The notes beneath the pieces were generated by a model that did no database searches, was not told the DNA's origin, and worked only from the letters and a program-made list of their open reading frames with translations. Of a DNA stretch of 29,460 nucleotides, positions 15,878 to 24,036 are shown one piece after another. Position numbers and translations under genes: made by a program. How positions within the stretch are numbered: the first letter of the stretch is position 1; the number at the start of each line of letters is the position of its first letter. The stretch is taken from the IMG/VR virus record IMGVR_UViG_3300028559_001723, positions 1-29,460 of that record, one strand, 5' to 3'. The stretch is from a virus.

Positions 15878-15886
15878 AATATATAA
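15878..15886 (+). promoter_or_regulatory. AATATATAA element before endonuclease
   Basis: AATATATAA, then a purine-rich 15-base gap (AAGAAAAGAAAAAAT) to the ATG at 15902. Confidence 0.4.
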
Positions 15887-15901
15887 AAGAAAAGAAAAAA
15901 T

Positions 15902-16735
15902 ATGAGATATATTTATACATTATCAGATCCTTCTACAATGGAAATAAGATATGTTGGTCAAACCAATGAACCTAAAAGAAGATTCAATGACCATATTTCA
16001 TCATCTATAAATGAAAGTTCTGATTCATATAATACCTATAAAGCAAGATGGATAAGAAAGATACTTAATAATAATTTTCTACCCATTATGAATATAATAG
16101 ATAGTTGTAGTTCTTTTGAGGAATCTAATAAATTAGAGAGAATTTATGTTGAGAACTTAACAAAAGATGGATATAGGTTGACCAATTCACATGTCACCGA
16201 TGTTACTGAGTTCTCAATAGAGACGAAAAAGAAAATGTCGTCTGCTAAAAAAGGTAAAACTCTTGAAGAAATTGTAGGTTTAGAAAAATCATTAGAGTTG
16301 AGAGAATATTATTCGGAAAGAATGAAATTAAATAATCCTAATAAGAGTAATGATACATTAGTTAAAGAAAAAATAAGTAACACACTTAAAGAATATTTCT
16401 CAACACCTGAAAACCACTGGGCTTATGGATTAAAAATGGATGATGATCACAATGAGAAATTGAGACAATCTAAACTAAATAATCCCAAGAATGTAGGGAA
16501 TAGAAAACCTAGAACTGAGGAACAGAAAGAAAAAATAAGAAACTCTATAAGGGGTATTAAAATAAAAAGAAGTGAGATATTACAATATGATTTAGACATG
16601 AATTTAATAAATGAGTGGAAAAGTCTAAGAGAGATTGAAAGGAATGATAGTTCATTGAGTAGAAGTCAAATATCAAAATGTTGTAAAGGCGATAAGAATA
16701 CTTATGCCGGATATATCTGGAAATATAAAAAGTAA
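15902..16735 (+). CDS. GIY-YIG homing endonuclease with NUMOD3 and one IENR1
   Basis: A 277-residue free-standing endonuclease. YIYTLSD (3-9) and RYVGQT (16-21) form the GIY-YIG pair, Arg26-27 follows, and ESNKLERIYVENL holds the catalytic Glu. NUMOD3-type basic helices (SIETKKKMSSAKKGKT, TEEQKEKIRNSIRGIK) contact DNA, and one IENR1 repeat ends the protein (ILQYDLDMNLINEWKSLREI to GYIWKYKK). It is shorter than the 388-residue enzyme at 4488-5654, which has three such repeats. It is divergent from dnaK and its stop codon lies inside the AATATATAA element of the next gene. Confidence 0.92.
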   Translation: MRYIYTLSDPSTMEIRYVGQTNEPKRRFNDHISSSINESSDSYNTYKARWIRKILNNNFLPIMNIIDSCSSFEESNKLERIYVENLTKDGYRLTNSHVTDVTEFSIETKKKMSSAKKGKTLEEIVGLEKSLELREYYSERMKLNNPNKSNDTLVKEKISNTLKEYFSTPENHWAYGLKMDDDHNEKLRQSKLNNPKNVGNRKPRTEEQKEKIRNSIRGIKIKRSEILQYDLDMNLINEWKSLREIERNDSSLSRSQISKCCKGDKNTYAGYIWKYKK

Positions 16736-16742
16736 TATATAA
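16734..16742 (+). promoter_or_regulatory. AATATATAA element overlapping endonuclease stop
   Basis: AATATATAA; its first AA is the end of the endonuclease stop codon. Three bases (AAT) separate it from the ATG at 16746. Confidence 0.45.
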
Positions 16743-16745
16743 AAT

Positions 16746-17705
16746 ATGATTGATTTAAATGAGTCCAAAGGCACACCAGATATTATAAAAGATATAATAA
16801 ATGAAAACTCAACAACTATTAACAAGATTATAGAAAATAGTATTGACGATGTTTTTTCTTTAAATATAAACAAAAATATAAATTTAGATGAGAAGACACT
16901 ATCATTAAAATGTGACTTAAATATTTATTTTCACTTTAATAAGGATTATAATGGTAATATTAAATTTGAAAAATGTATTGAAAGTAATTTTAAGAATTGT
17001 GAAATAAATATTTTTATTCCTAAAAATTTTGAAAAAATAAGAGTTTATAAATCAATAGTGCATGAACTAACACATTTATATGAATTGTATCAAATAAAAG
17101 ATATTTTTGATAAAACAAGTTGGATGAAGTCGAAAAATTTAAATACTTATGATATACTATCAAATAGTAAAGGTCTAATAAGATACTTCAGAGATATATT
17201 CTATTCGTCATTATCACATGAGATTAGGAGTAATTTATCATCATTACATATTTTACTAATTGGATTAAAATCAAAAGATGAAAAATATTTAAGGAACATG
17301 TTAGAAAAGACAAGTGAATGGAGTAGATATAGATCTATATCAGAATTTAATCCAGAACAATATTTATTTGACTTACTAAACAATTATGATTTGGACTTTA
17401 TATTAAATTCTTTTAACCTATTTAATAAAGTTTTAGAAATAAAATATAAACCAATACAAAATAAAGAAAATTTAATTAAATACTTTAATAACTGGAAAAG
17501 ATACTTCATAGACATATCAAATAAATATGAATTTAAAATAAATAAAAAAATAAAAGAGGTTATTGAAAGTGAAGATGATGAATATGGAACCGAAATATAT
17601 GAGGATAAAATATTAAAATACTCTGATTACTTAAATGATACTCAACATAATAGAGATTTAAAAATTTCTAAATTATTAAATATTAATTATAAGGATTATT
17701 TTTAA
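16746..17705 (+). CDS. Predicted zinc metallopeptidase (HELTH)
   Basis: A 319-residue soluble protein with the zinc peptidase motif HELTH at 106-110 (IVHELTHLYELYQ), where the two His bind zinc and Glu is the base. The third ligand may be in SLSHEIRSN (about 156-163), which would fit the spacing of many HExxH enzymes. The rest is Lys/Asn-rich and helical. There is no signal peptide, so it would act in the cytoplasm or in the virion. It begins MIDLNES, in which L-N-E then Ser could be a minimal form of the head-targeting tag, but this is too short to rely on. The family is not recognised beyond the motif. Confidence 0.7.
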   Translation: MIDLNESKGTPDIIKDIINENSTTINKIIENSIDDVFSLNINKNINLDEKTLSLKCDLNIYFHFNKDYNGNIKFEKCIESNFKNCEINIFIPKNFEKIRVYKSIVHELTHLYELYQIKDIFDKTSWMKSKNLNTYDILSNSKGLIRYFRDIFYSSLSHEIRSNLSSLHILLIGLKSKDEKYLRNMLEKTSEWSRYRSISEFNPEQYLFDLLNNYDLDFILNSFNLFNKVLEIKYKPIQNKENLIKYFNNWKRYFIDISNKYEFKINKKIKEVIESEDDEYGTEIYEDKILKYSDYLNDTQHNRDLKISKLLNINYKDYF

Positions 17706-17736
17706 TCATTCCAATTCCAATTAAAAAAGTTTATAA

Positions 17737-20391
17737 TTATCTAACTAAAGTTACTCTTCCTCTATAAACGTGTACTTCATCGAATATATCAGTTACAAAA
17801 AACTGGTATACATAAACATCTATCTGACAATCAACATTGTTTAATGTACCATCCCAGACAGGTGGTTCAGCGGAGGTTTTATCAAATATTTTTTCACCCC
17901 ATCTATCAAATATTTGCATTGTTACACTTTTATAGTTGGTTCCTTTTCCAAAAAAAATTTCATTATTCTTATTATTTGTTGGTGTAAAAGCATTTGGTAT
18001 ATAAAATGTAAATATAGGATTCACGATAACATATCCAAAAGTACTATCTAAACAACCAAATTGATTTTGAACTTGAAGACTGATTATATATCTACCAGGT
18101 ATATCATATGAATGATAAGGATCTGATAAAAAACTATACACACCATCTCCGAAATTCCAAACATAATTAGAAGAGCCGGATGAATAATTTGTGAAATTAA
18201 CAATTGGATTATATTCATCAACTTCGGTTGGGAACACACTAAAACCAGCAGTTGGTGTTGGATGAATAACTATCACCGTTGATGTGTTAGAAGTTGATAC
18301 ACAACCATTTACATTAGTTACTTGTAAAGTAACTTGATAGTTACCTGATGATGAATAAGTATGTGTTGGATTTTCTAAACTAGAGACCTGACCATCACCA
18401 AAATCCCAATTCCAAGAATTTATTATACCAGATGATAGATCCGTAAAATCTAAAGTCAATGGAGGACAACCGCTTCCACTATTTGGTGAGAATGATACTG
18501 ATGATAATGGATTTATCAGTATTGAATTTTGAAAAATATCAACACAACCAAAATCTGACGTTGTTGTTAGAGTAATATTAAATGTATTTGTTGATGTATA
18601 ATTATGTGTTGGATTAGGAACATTTGATATTGTATTATCTCCAAAATTCCAAACATAGTTAATAATTTGAGATGGTGGATTTATACTACTTAAATTAGTA
18701 AATATAACATCACTATTCACACAACCATTATTAGGCTGTGTGAAATTTGATACTGGATTTGGATATATTGTTATTGGATTAGTTATACTTGATGAGCAAG
18801 ATAAAGAACCATCAGTTGATAAAACTAAAAGTGTTACGTTATATGTACCATCCGAAGAATATGTGTAGGTCGGATTTTGTATCAATGAAGTTGATCCAAA
18901 TTCACCAAATGTCCATAGATATTGATTTGATATAGACCAAGATGGAACTTGTGAACTATTTAGAAATTGACTTTGTATTCCTTGACAACTATTTTGTGTT
19001 AAGAAGCTAGCAATTGGGTTTTGTCTTATATTAACAACATCCGTTAAAGTATCTCTACAATTTGTTCCTTGTATACCAACAATTAATTCTACATTATACG
19101 TTCCGTAATTTGGATAAGTATATACGGGAGATTGTTCTTGTGATGATATATTATTTCCAAATAACCAAAGATATTCCATAGAATATCCCAATTCTGGAAT
19201 GGTTGTATTTATAAATGATGTTGGATTACCAAAACAATTATCAGATACAATAAAACTACTAGTTGGCATTGGATACACTTGTATTTGTTGAGAATATTGT
19301 GCATCACATCCATTATCAGTTGTTACTACTAGTGTAATAGTGTATTCCCCAGGTGTTTGATAAAAGTGTGTTGGGTTAGTTGATGTTGATGTTGTATTAT
19401 CCCCAAAATTCCACAAATAAGTTCCTTGTCCATTATTAGAGATAGTTGAAGTATTTGTAAAAGTAAATAAACCCTCACATTGACCTACATATGTAAACGA
19501 TGGTGTAGGTATAGTAGGTTGTAAATCCGCAGTTAAAGTTAATTCACACCCAGTTGCAGTTGTTAGAAAACAACTTAAAGTATTATAAAGTGTTGGATTT
19601 ACAGATATTGTTTGAGTTGTTTCACCAGTTTCCCACAGATAAGATGTGAATCCGGGAGGGGCACTCAATATTGCCGTTGTTTGATTAACACAATACTGAA
19701 CATCAATCTCATTTGCGGTACAATAGATAGCATCAATGTAAGCATATCCAAAGTGACCGCCTAGTGAGCAATCGCCAGTTTCAAATTCAAGTGTTACAGT
19801 TTGACCGACATAAGATGTTAAATCCACGGTCACAGTTGACCAATCTCTCCAAGCTATATTAACTGGATCTCCTTGGTTATCAACACCTGGGCAACTTTGA
19901 AATCCTGATAGATTAGAAGCGGCAGTTACCATATAATCAGTACAAGCAATTATACTACCATCAGGTAGTCTAACTCTAGAATTAAATCTTGGTTGCTCAT
20001 CTGGAGTATGTCCTGGGTCTTCAAATACAACCGCATAAGCATATTGTACTAATGTACTTTGTGGGGTTACTGTGAAAGTAAATGTTAATCCTTCGGCCTG
20101 ATTACCAACGTTATCATTACCAAGTCTTGCTGTGAAGTTACCAGAATAAACAGTTGAAAGACCACCACAAGTATGAGGATCTATTCCCGGTGACATTATG
20201 GTTTGACGACCATTTACTATTCCATTATTTGGTAATGTTATAGGACAACAATCTCCTCTTCTTCCTTGCCAACCTGTGAAGTTTCCTAACTCAAAGTCAG
20301 CATTATAACACTGAGCATATGAAGTCAATGTCGTAAAAAATGACAAAATTATTAATATAAATTTCTTAAATCTATTCATCCTTCTTAACAT
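17737..20391 (-). CDS. Secreted PKD-repeat protein with T9SS type B tail
   Basis: A large surface or secreted protein of 884 residues. A signal peptide covers about 1-27 (Arg/Lys start, FILIILSFFTTLTSYAQ). Residues about 28-230 form a Cys-rich domain (DFELGNFTGWQG, DPGHTPDEQPRF, GGHFGYAYIDAIYC) usual in Bacteroidota adhesin-like proteins. Six PKD domains follow, each with a W-x-FG-type core (YLWNFGDN, YLWLFGNN, YLWTFGEF, YVWNFGDN, WNWDFGDG, YVWNFGDG). The last about 95 residues are the gliding motility-associated type B sorting domain (FYIPNAFTPTNNK, IFDRWGEKIF, VTLVR), which directs export by the type 9 secretion system. Start may also be the ATG at 20379, which sits next to AGAAGG. It differs in style from the phage genes around it and looks host-derived. 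Confidence 0.9.
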   Translation of the reverse strand: MLRRMNRFKKFILIILSFFTTLTSYAQCYNADFELGNFTGWQGRRGDCCPITLPNNGIVNGRQTIMSPGIDPHTCGGLSTVYSGNFTARLGNDNVGNQAEGLTFTFTVTPQSTLVQYAYAVVFEDPGHTPDEQPRFNSRVRLPDGSIIACTDYMVTAASNLSGFQSCPGVDNQGDPVNIAWRDWSTVTVDLTSYVGQTVTLEFETGDCSLGGHFGYAYIDAIYCTANEIDVQYCVNQTTAILSAPPGFTSYLWETGETTQTISVNPTLYNTLSCFLTTATGCELTLTADLQPTIPTPSFTYVGQCEGLFTFTNTSTISNNGQGTYLWNFGDNTTSTSTNPTHFYQTPGEYTITLVVTTDNGCDAQYSQQIQVYPMPTSSFIVSDNCFGNPTSFINTTIPELGYSMEYLWLFGNNISSQEQSPVYTYPNYGTYNVELIVGIQGTNCRDTLTDVVNIRQNPIASFLTQNSCQGIQSQFLNSSQVPSWSISNQYLWTFGEFGSTSLIQNPTYTYSSDGTYNVTLLVLSTDGSLSCSSSITNPITIYPNPVSNFTQPNNGCVNSDVIFTNLSSINPPSQIINYVWNFGDNTISNVPNPTHNYTSTNTFNITLTTTSDFGCVDIFQNSILINPLSSVSFSPNSGSGCPPLTLDFTDLSSGIINSWNWDFGDGQVSSLENPTHTYSSSGNYQVTLQVTNVNGCVSTSNTSTVIVIHPTPTAGFSVFPTEVDEYNPIVNFTNYSSGSSNYVWNFGDGVYSFLSDPYHSYDIPGRYIISLQVQNQFGCLDSTFGYVIVNPIFTFYIPNAFTPTNNKNNEIFFGKGTNYKSVTMQIFDRWGEKIFDKTSAEPPVWDGTLNNVDCQIDVYVYQFFVTDIFDEVHVYRGRVTLVR

Positions 20392-20396
20392 TTGGA

Positions 20397-20405
20397 TTAT
20401 ATATT
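20397..20405 (-). promoter_or_regulatory. AATATATAA element before PKD gene
   Basis: Minus-strand AATATATAA, 5 bases before the ATG at 20391. The host-like gene thus carries the same signal as the phage genes. Confidence 0.4.
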
Positions 20406-20466
20406 AAGAGTAAAAATTGTATTAATAAAAAAAACCATGTTATGTGCAATACCACTTTTATATTTT

Positions 20467-20475
20467 AATATATAA
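20467..20475 (+). promoter_or_regulatory. AATATATAA element, 3 bases before start
   Basis: AATATATAA, then ATT and the ATG at 20479; identical over 15 bases to the start region of the first gene of the window (695). Confidence 0.45.
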
Positions 20476-20478
20476 ATT

Positions 20479-21372
20479 ATGAATAAATATTATGTTTATG
20501 TATATTTAAATACATTGAATCCTGGTAAATTTGACTATGAAGACATCTCATTTGAATATGAGCCTTTTTATATTGGTAAAGGAAAAGATGATAGAATGTA
20601 TCACCACTTAAATAAAGTTAAAAATTCCTCTAAGTACAAACCTAATGAGAAGTTTAATATAATTGAAAATTGTATTAAAAGTAAAAATGATCCAATCATA
20701 GTAAAACTGTTTGATAATTTAACAGAAGATCACTCTTTAATTAAGGAAAATGAGATAATTAAAAAAATTGGAAGATTTGATTTGAATAAAGGTCCACTTA
20801 CAAATAGAAATGATGGCGGATTGAAGCCACAAGATAATTATCACCACAACAATGAATCTAAAATGAAAATATCTATCGGTGGTAAAAACAGAGATCCAGA
20901 AAAAAGATATGATATGATATCACCAGATGGTTTATTATATACAAATGTTAAATTAAATTCATTCTGCACTGAACACAAATTAGATTATCAAAAAATTAGA
21001 AAATCTTCAAATAAAGGTAAAATTAAAGCAATAAGAATAACATCAATTAAACAATCTAAACCAGAAACAATAAATTGTGTTGGTTGGGAAGTTATAAATA
21101 AAAAAATTATAAACAAGGTTGATATTGAAAGATATCCAAAATATAAGATAATATCTCCAGATAAAATAGAGTATTTAATATATTCAGATGAATTTATTAA
21201 GTATAAATGTGATGAATTACAATTAGACGTTAGAACATTACGTTATTACAAGAATACTGGAGTTATTTTTATAAAAAATACCACACAAGGTAGTATAAAG
21301 TCAATAAATTGCCAAGGTTGGCAATTTATTGATCTTGAGTCTCTTCATCAGGTTCCTGAAAGAACAAAGTAG
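20479..21372 (+). CDS. GIY-YIG endonuclease with two C-terminal modules
   Basis: A 297-residue predicted homing endonuclease of a GIY-YIG branch different from the other two. YYVYVYLN (4-11) and FYIGKG (30-35) are the paired motifs, with Arg39, His42-43 and a Glu-rich helix (LIKENEIIKKIG) for catalysis. After NDGGLKPQDN the C-terminal half has two copies of a module that begins ISPDGLLY or ISPDKIEY and ends INCVGWEVI or INCQGWQFI; these are probably DNA-recognition units. It converges on RNA ligase 1 and the two coding regions overlap by 47 bases. A 32-base palindrome lies at the end of this overlap. Confidence 0.82.
   Translation: MNKYYVYVYLNTLNPGKFDYEDISFEYEPFYIGKGKDDRMYHHLNKVKNSSKYKPNEKFNIIENCIKSKNDPIIVKLFDNLTEDHSLIKENEIIKKIGRFDLNKGPLTNRNDGGLKPQDNYHHNNESKMKISIGGKNRDPEKRYDMISPDGLLYTNVKLNSFCTEHKLDYQKIRKSSNKGKIKAIRITSIKQSKPETINCVGWEVINKKIINKVDIERYPKYKIISPDKIEYLIYSDEFIKYKCDELQLDVRTLRYYKNTGVIFIKNTTQGSIKSINCQGWQFIDLESLHQVPERTK
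21301..21332. repeat. 32-base palindrome at converging gene ends
   Basis: Arms of 15 bases (TCAATAAATTGCCAA against TTGGCAATTTATTGA) with a 2-base centre. It covers the rnlA stop codon (21326-21328) and codes for INCQGW in the endonuclease. In RNA it would form a strong hairpin on either strand. No clear T-run follows on either side, so it could be an RNA 3' end stabiliser or processing site rather than a standard terminator. Confidence 0.65.
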
Positions 21373-22588
21373 GATCGATTCTCTTAAGCCACTCTCTAGC
21401 AATAAGAAGCCTTTTTGTTTTTTCTCTTATATACTCCTTTGCTAGATCGTATATATCTCTACCTTTATCTAAAGCCATAACATACCCAAAGTTTGTATCC
21501 TTTTTATTATATAAAATTGCATAATCTTTTCTGTTAGATTCCATATCTAAGAATTTCTGATATGACTTTTCTATATCCTTTACCTTGATATCGATTTGTT
21601 CTTTAACAATTTTAATTATTTTTTCAATTCTTTCTCTTGCCTCATGTTGTTCCACTGGTATCTGACCTAATACATCATCTATCTTTTCTTCTAAGATGTA
21701 TCCGATTATAATATGTTCTCTATAAATGTCTTCTGTTAGCAATCCATGAAGAGACATATACCAAGGAGTTTTTAATTTAAAGAAAAAGTCCTTACCCCAC
21801 TTATCCTCAGCTTGAACGATAACACCTTCTTTATCGACTTCTTTAGCTATAACTTCTATTAAAGAATCTAAATCTTTATTATCATCTTCAAATGGTGCAA
21901 TTCTAATAGTACCAATCTTATCAAGATAGTTCTTAATATCAAGATGTTTACCAGTTGTGTTATCTCTCATTCTTAAAAGAATAAGATCTTCATCTAAATA
22001 TCTTAGTACAATACGGTTAGCAGGAGACACATACTCAAAAATAGAAGTTATATCGTTATTTAAGCACCAGTCAACAAATGTTTTAACATCTGTTCTAGTT
22101 CTATAAATTCTATTAATACCATTAGATTGTTCATTATCAAATCCCATTTTAGATTTACCTAAAACTTTACCATTTGGTAGTTTAATAAATGATGCAATAG
22201 ATCCATCCTCTTTATTATTAATAAACTTAATCTTATAGTTTTTAACGATAGAGTACATAGACTCTGGAACTTGGTTAAGATTAAAGAACTTTTCAAGCAA
22301 TAAGAATCTTCTAAACAATGATCCATCTTCATTGAATATGAAAGTTAAACCTCTCATTTCATAAGCTTTAACATCTGGTCTTTTTTCTAAAGGAGTTACA
22401 AAATCTTTATATTGAGCGAGACGATAGTTGAATATAGAAATATTATACCCATCAATAGTAAATTTTGATTCATAAAAAGGAGCATCTTCTTTTGCACACA
22501 TTTCCACACAATCTTCATAATTTGGAAGATAGTGAGATGATAGTTCGTTAGATTCTCTGATAAACTGGGTATAGTTATGAATTTTCAT
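21326..22588 (-). CDS. rnlA: RNA ligase 1 (T4 RnlA-like) with N-terminal tag
   Basis: ATP-dependent RNA ligase that seals broken tRNA anticodon loops; in T4 the same protein also helps attach tail fibres. Motif I is KEDGS with the nucleotidyl-lysine at 126. Other family motifs are YEMRGLTF (77-84), the FFNLN segment (101-105), FEYVSPANRIVL (motif IIIa), EGVIVQAED (motif IV) and FKLKTPWYMSLH (motif V). Compared with T4 RnlA it has about 20 extra residues at the N-terminus, and these begin MKIHNYTQFIRES, the tag shared with the left operon (I-R-E at 10-12). The stop lies inside a 32-base palindrome. No polynucleotide kinase gene is seen in the window. The upstream region has TATATTTG, a Bacteroidota -7-like string, without a clear -33 element. 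Confidence 0.92.
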   Translation of the reverse strand: MKIHNYTQFIRESNELSSHYLPNYEDCVEMCAKEDAPFYESKFTIDGYNISIFNYRLAQYKDFVTPLEKRPDVKAYEMRGLTFIFNEDGSLFRRFLLLEKFFNLNQVPESMYSIVKNYKIKFINNKEDGSIASFIKLPNGKVLGKSKMGFDNEQSNGINRIYRTRTDVKTFVDWCLNNDITSIFEYVSPANRIVLRYLDEDLILLRMRDNTTGKHLDIKNYLDKIGTIRIAPFEDDNKDLDSLIEVIAKEVDKEGVIVQAEDKWGKDFFFKLKTPWYMSLHGLLTEDIYREHIIIGYILEEKIDDVLGQIPVEQHEARERIEKIIKIVKEQIDIKVKDIEKSYQKFLDMESNRKDYAILYNKKDTNFGYVMALDKGRDIYDLAKEYIREKTKRLLIAREWLKRIDPTLFFQEPDEETQDQ

Positions 22589-22690
22589 TTACATTTATTC
22601 AAATTTTTTACAAATATATGATTTTATTAGACATGTATATATAAAATTTAATAAAATTAAACCTTTTGTTTTTACTAGTATTTCAGAAAA

Positions 22691-22699
22691 AATATATAA
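22691..22699 (+). promoter_or_regulatory. AATATATAA element, 3 bases before start
   Basis: AATATATAA, then TAT and the ATG at 22703. Confidence 0.45.
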
Positions 22700-22702
22700 T
22701 AT

Positions 22703-22951
22703 ATGTCAAATATAAAGGATGATATAATTCCAGTTATTAAATGGTTATCAATTGATCTTGATGAGGTTGTAATCGATATAATGATATCGTATGAACTTTT
22801 TTTTCACACAATAGAGTGGAGAAGAAAGGATAATAGGGTTATTCTACACAGAATAGTTAATGACTTCGATTTTGCCTATGATCTAGAGGATTTTGACGTA
22901 GAAACACAGTCTCAAATTTGTAATTATTTAATTAGAAATTTTTTAGGATGA
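22703..22951 (+). CDS. Small acidic unknown protein
   Basis: An 82-residue protein with many Asp, Glu and Ile (KDDIIPVIKWLSIDLDEVV, DFDFAYDLEDFDVETQ). No motif or membrane segment is visible and I do not recognise it. It has a well-formed start with AATATATAA at the standard 3-base distance, which is the best argument that it is real. Its end overlaps the end of the converging gene at 22943 by 9 bases. Confidence 0.65.
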   Translation: MSNIKDDIIPVIKWLSIDLDEVVIDIMISYELFFHTIEWRRKDNRVILHRIVNDFDFAYDLEDFDVETQSQICNYLIRNFLG

Positions 22952-23440
22952 CATCCTATTTTGACTTTTCTGAGCTAAGTATGCTTTTAAATCATCATAA
23001 GTAACATTACCAGGATTTGATAAAACAATATCTGGATTTGCTTCTTTTTTTACTTCTATTTTTTTACCCTCTGCTTCTTTAATTCTTTCCTCATTATCAA
23101 TTTCTAGTTTTTTAAATAAAGAACCAAGATAAAAATCGATTCCTTTTTGCTTCACAACCGTGGGTTCATAATTAAATATGAATTCCTCAGTATTTAAATA
23201 TATAGCAACTAAATCTTCATTTATATAATAATCTATATAGAATGTAATATCACCAATAGTGCCTTGTCTAAGTATGTTTGTATTATATTGATTATTATAG
23301 AAGTGACTAAATGTATCCTTATCATTGAATACTCTAGCACCATTTTTCTCCACAGTGGGCACAAGTCCCAAGCTTTGCTTGTAATATTTAGATTTCTTTA
23401 ATTCTAAAATTATTGATGGTCGAGTTACTACGTTATACAT
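22943..23440 (-). CDS. Unknown phage protein
   Basis: A 165-residue protein that starts MYNVVTRPSIILELKKSKYY. The first 110 residues look like a compact alpha/beta domain (NGARVFNDKDTFSHFYNNQY, RQGTIGDITFYIDYY). A charged helix (NEERIKEAEGKKIEVKKEA) and a C-terminal helix follow. The look is that of a small structural or adaptor protein, but I do not recognise the family. The start region contains TTATAAATAAAATAAAA, shared with dnaJ, 17 bases before the ATG. Confidence 0.72.
   Translation of the reverse strand: MYNVVTRPSIILELKKSKYYKQSLGLVPTVEKNGARVFNDKDTFSHFYNNQYNTNILRQGTIGDITFYIDYYINEDLVAIYLNTEEFIFNYEPTVVKQKGIDFYLGSLFKKLEIDNEERIKEAEGKKIEVKKEANPDIVLSNPGNVTYDDLKAYLAQKSQNRMSS
22944..22958. terminator. 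Weak hairpin at converging ends
   Basis: TAGGAT-GAC-ATCCTA, a 6-base stem that covers both stop codons, with TTTT shortly after on the plus strand. Too short to be sure. Confidence 0.25.
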
Positions 23441-23457
23441 AAAACTAAATTTTATTT

Positions 23458-23465
23458 TATTTATA
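23458..23465 (-). promoter_or_regulatory. TATAAATA, T4 late promoter-like
   Basis: Minus-strand TATAAATA followed by AAATAAAA, 17 bases before the ATG at 23440; same extended form as at dnaJ. Confidence 0.4.
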
Positions 23466-23469
23466 AATT

Positions 23470-24033
23470 TTATTCAGTTTCGATCTCAATTTTTTCAATA
23501 TCTGTGTTAAACTCATCATCAAGTTCAATTTTCAAATCCACTATGAAGTCTTCATCAATAGAGTCAATTTCTGTATTTTTGGAAATATGACCGACTAATG
23601 TAAAGTTTTCTAATTCATACTTTTTAAATTTAACAAAACAACTTTTAATATCTTTATCAGTGAAGTCTTTAGTTTTGTCTTTTGGAATTGCTAAATCTAA
23701 AGGAATTGTTATATATAAATCATATCTCGCTTCAGAATCTGTGAATATAAATTTAATACTATCATTTATTGCTGAATATTTACTAAATTCTGATGATTCT
23801 AGTTTAAGTCCTAACTCAGCTAAAGATAGTTTTGATTTCTTACTTTCTTGTTCTTTACCTCTTTTTAGAGCATCGCTCATTTTAATTAACTCATCTTCAT
23901 CATCTGGTGATTCTACAGATTCAAAATATTTCTCTATCTTTGATTTTAGTTTAGATAGTCTTATCTTAATGTATTCTTCTGGTGAATCATATACATTTTC
24001 GTTTAAGAATTGGTTGAATTTAATAATTTTCAT
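23470..24033 (-). CDS. Tagged phage protein
   Basis: A 187-residue protein that opens MKIIKFNQFLNEN; L-N-E at 10-12 makes it a good member of the tagged set, although it lies 19 kb from the left operon. A long charged helical region follows (YIKIRLSKLKSKIEKYFES, LIKMSDALKRGKEQESKKS). The second half is beta-rich and very acidic (YDLYITIPLDLAIPKD, FIVDLKIELDDEF). I do not know a function. AATATATAC precedes the ATG by exactly 3 bases. Confidence 0.8.
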   Translation of the reverse strand: MKIIKFNQFLNENVYDSPEEYIKIRLSKLKSKIEKYFESVESPDDEDELIKMSDALKRGKEQESKKSKLSLAELGLKLESSEFSKYSAINDSIKFIFTDSEARYDLYITIPLDLAIPKDKTKDFTDKDIKSCFVKFKKYELENFTLVGHISKNTEIDSIDEDFIVDLKIELDDEFNTDIEKIEIETE

Positions 24034-24036
24034 AAA

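Noticed and set aside
6516-20443. Shared 12-base string AAACCATGTTAT in two divergent intergenic regions (near 6516 and 20432)
   Set aside because: Distances to the start elements differ, and in AT-rich DNA of this length many shared 12-base strings are expected by chance.
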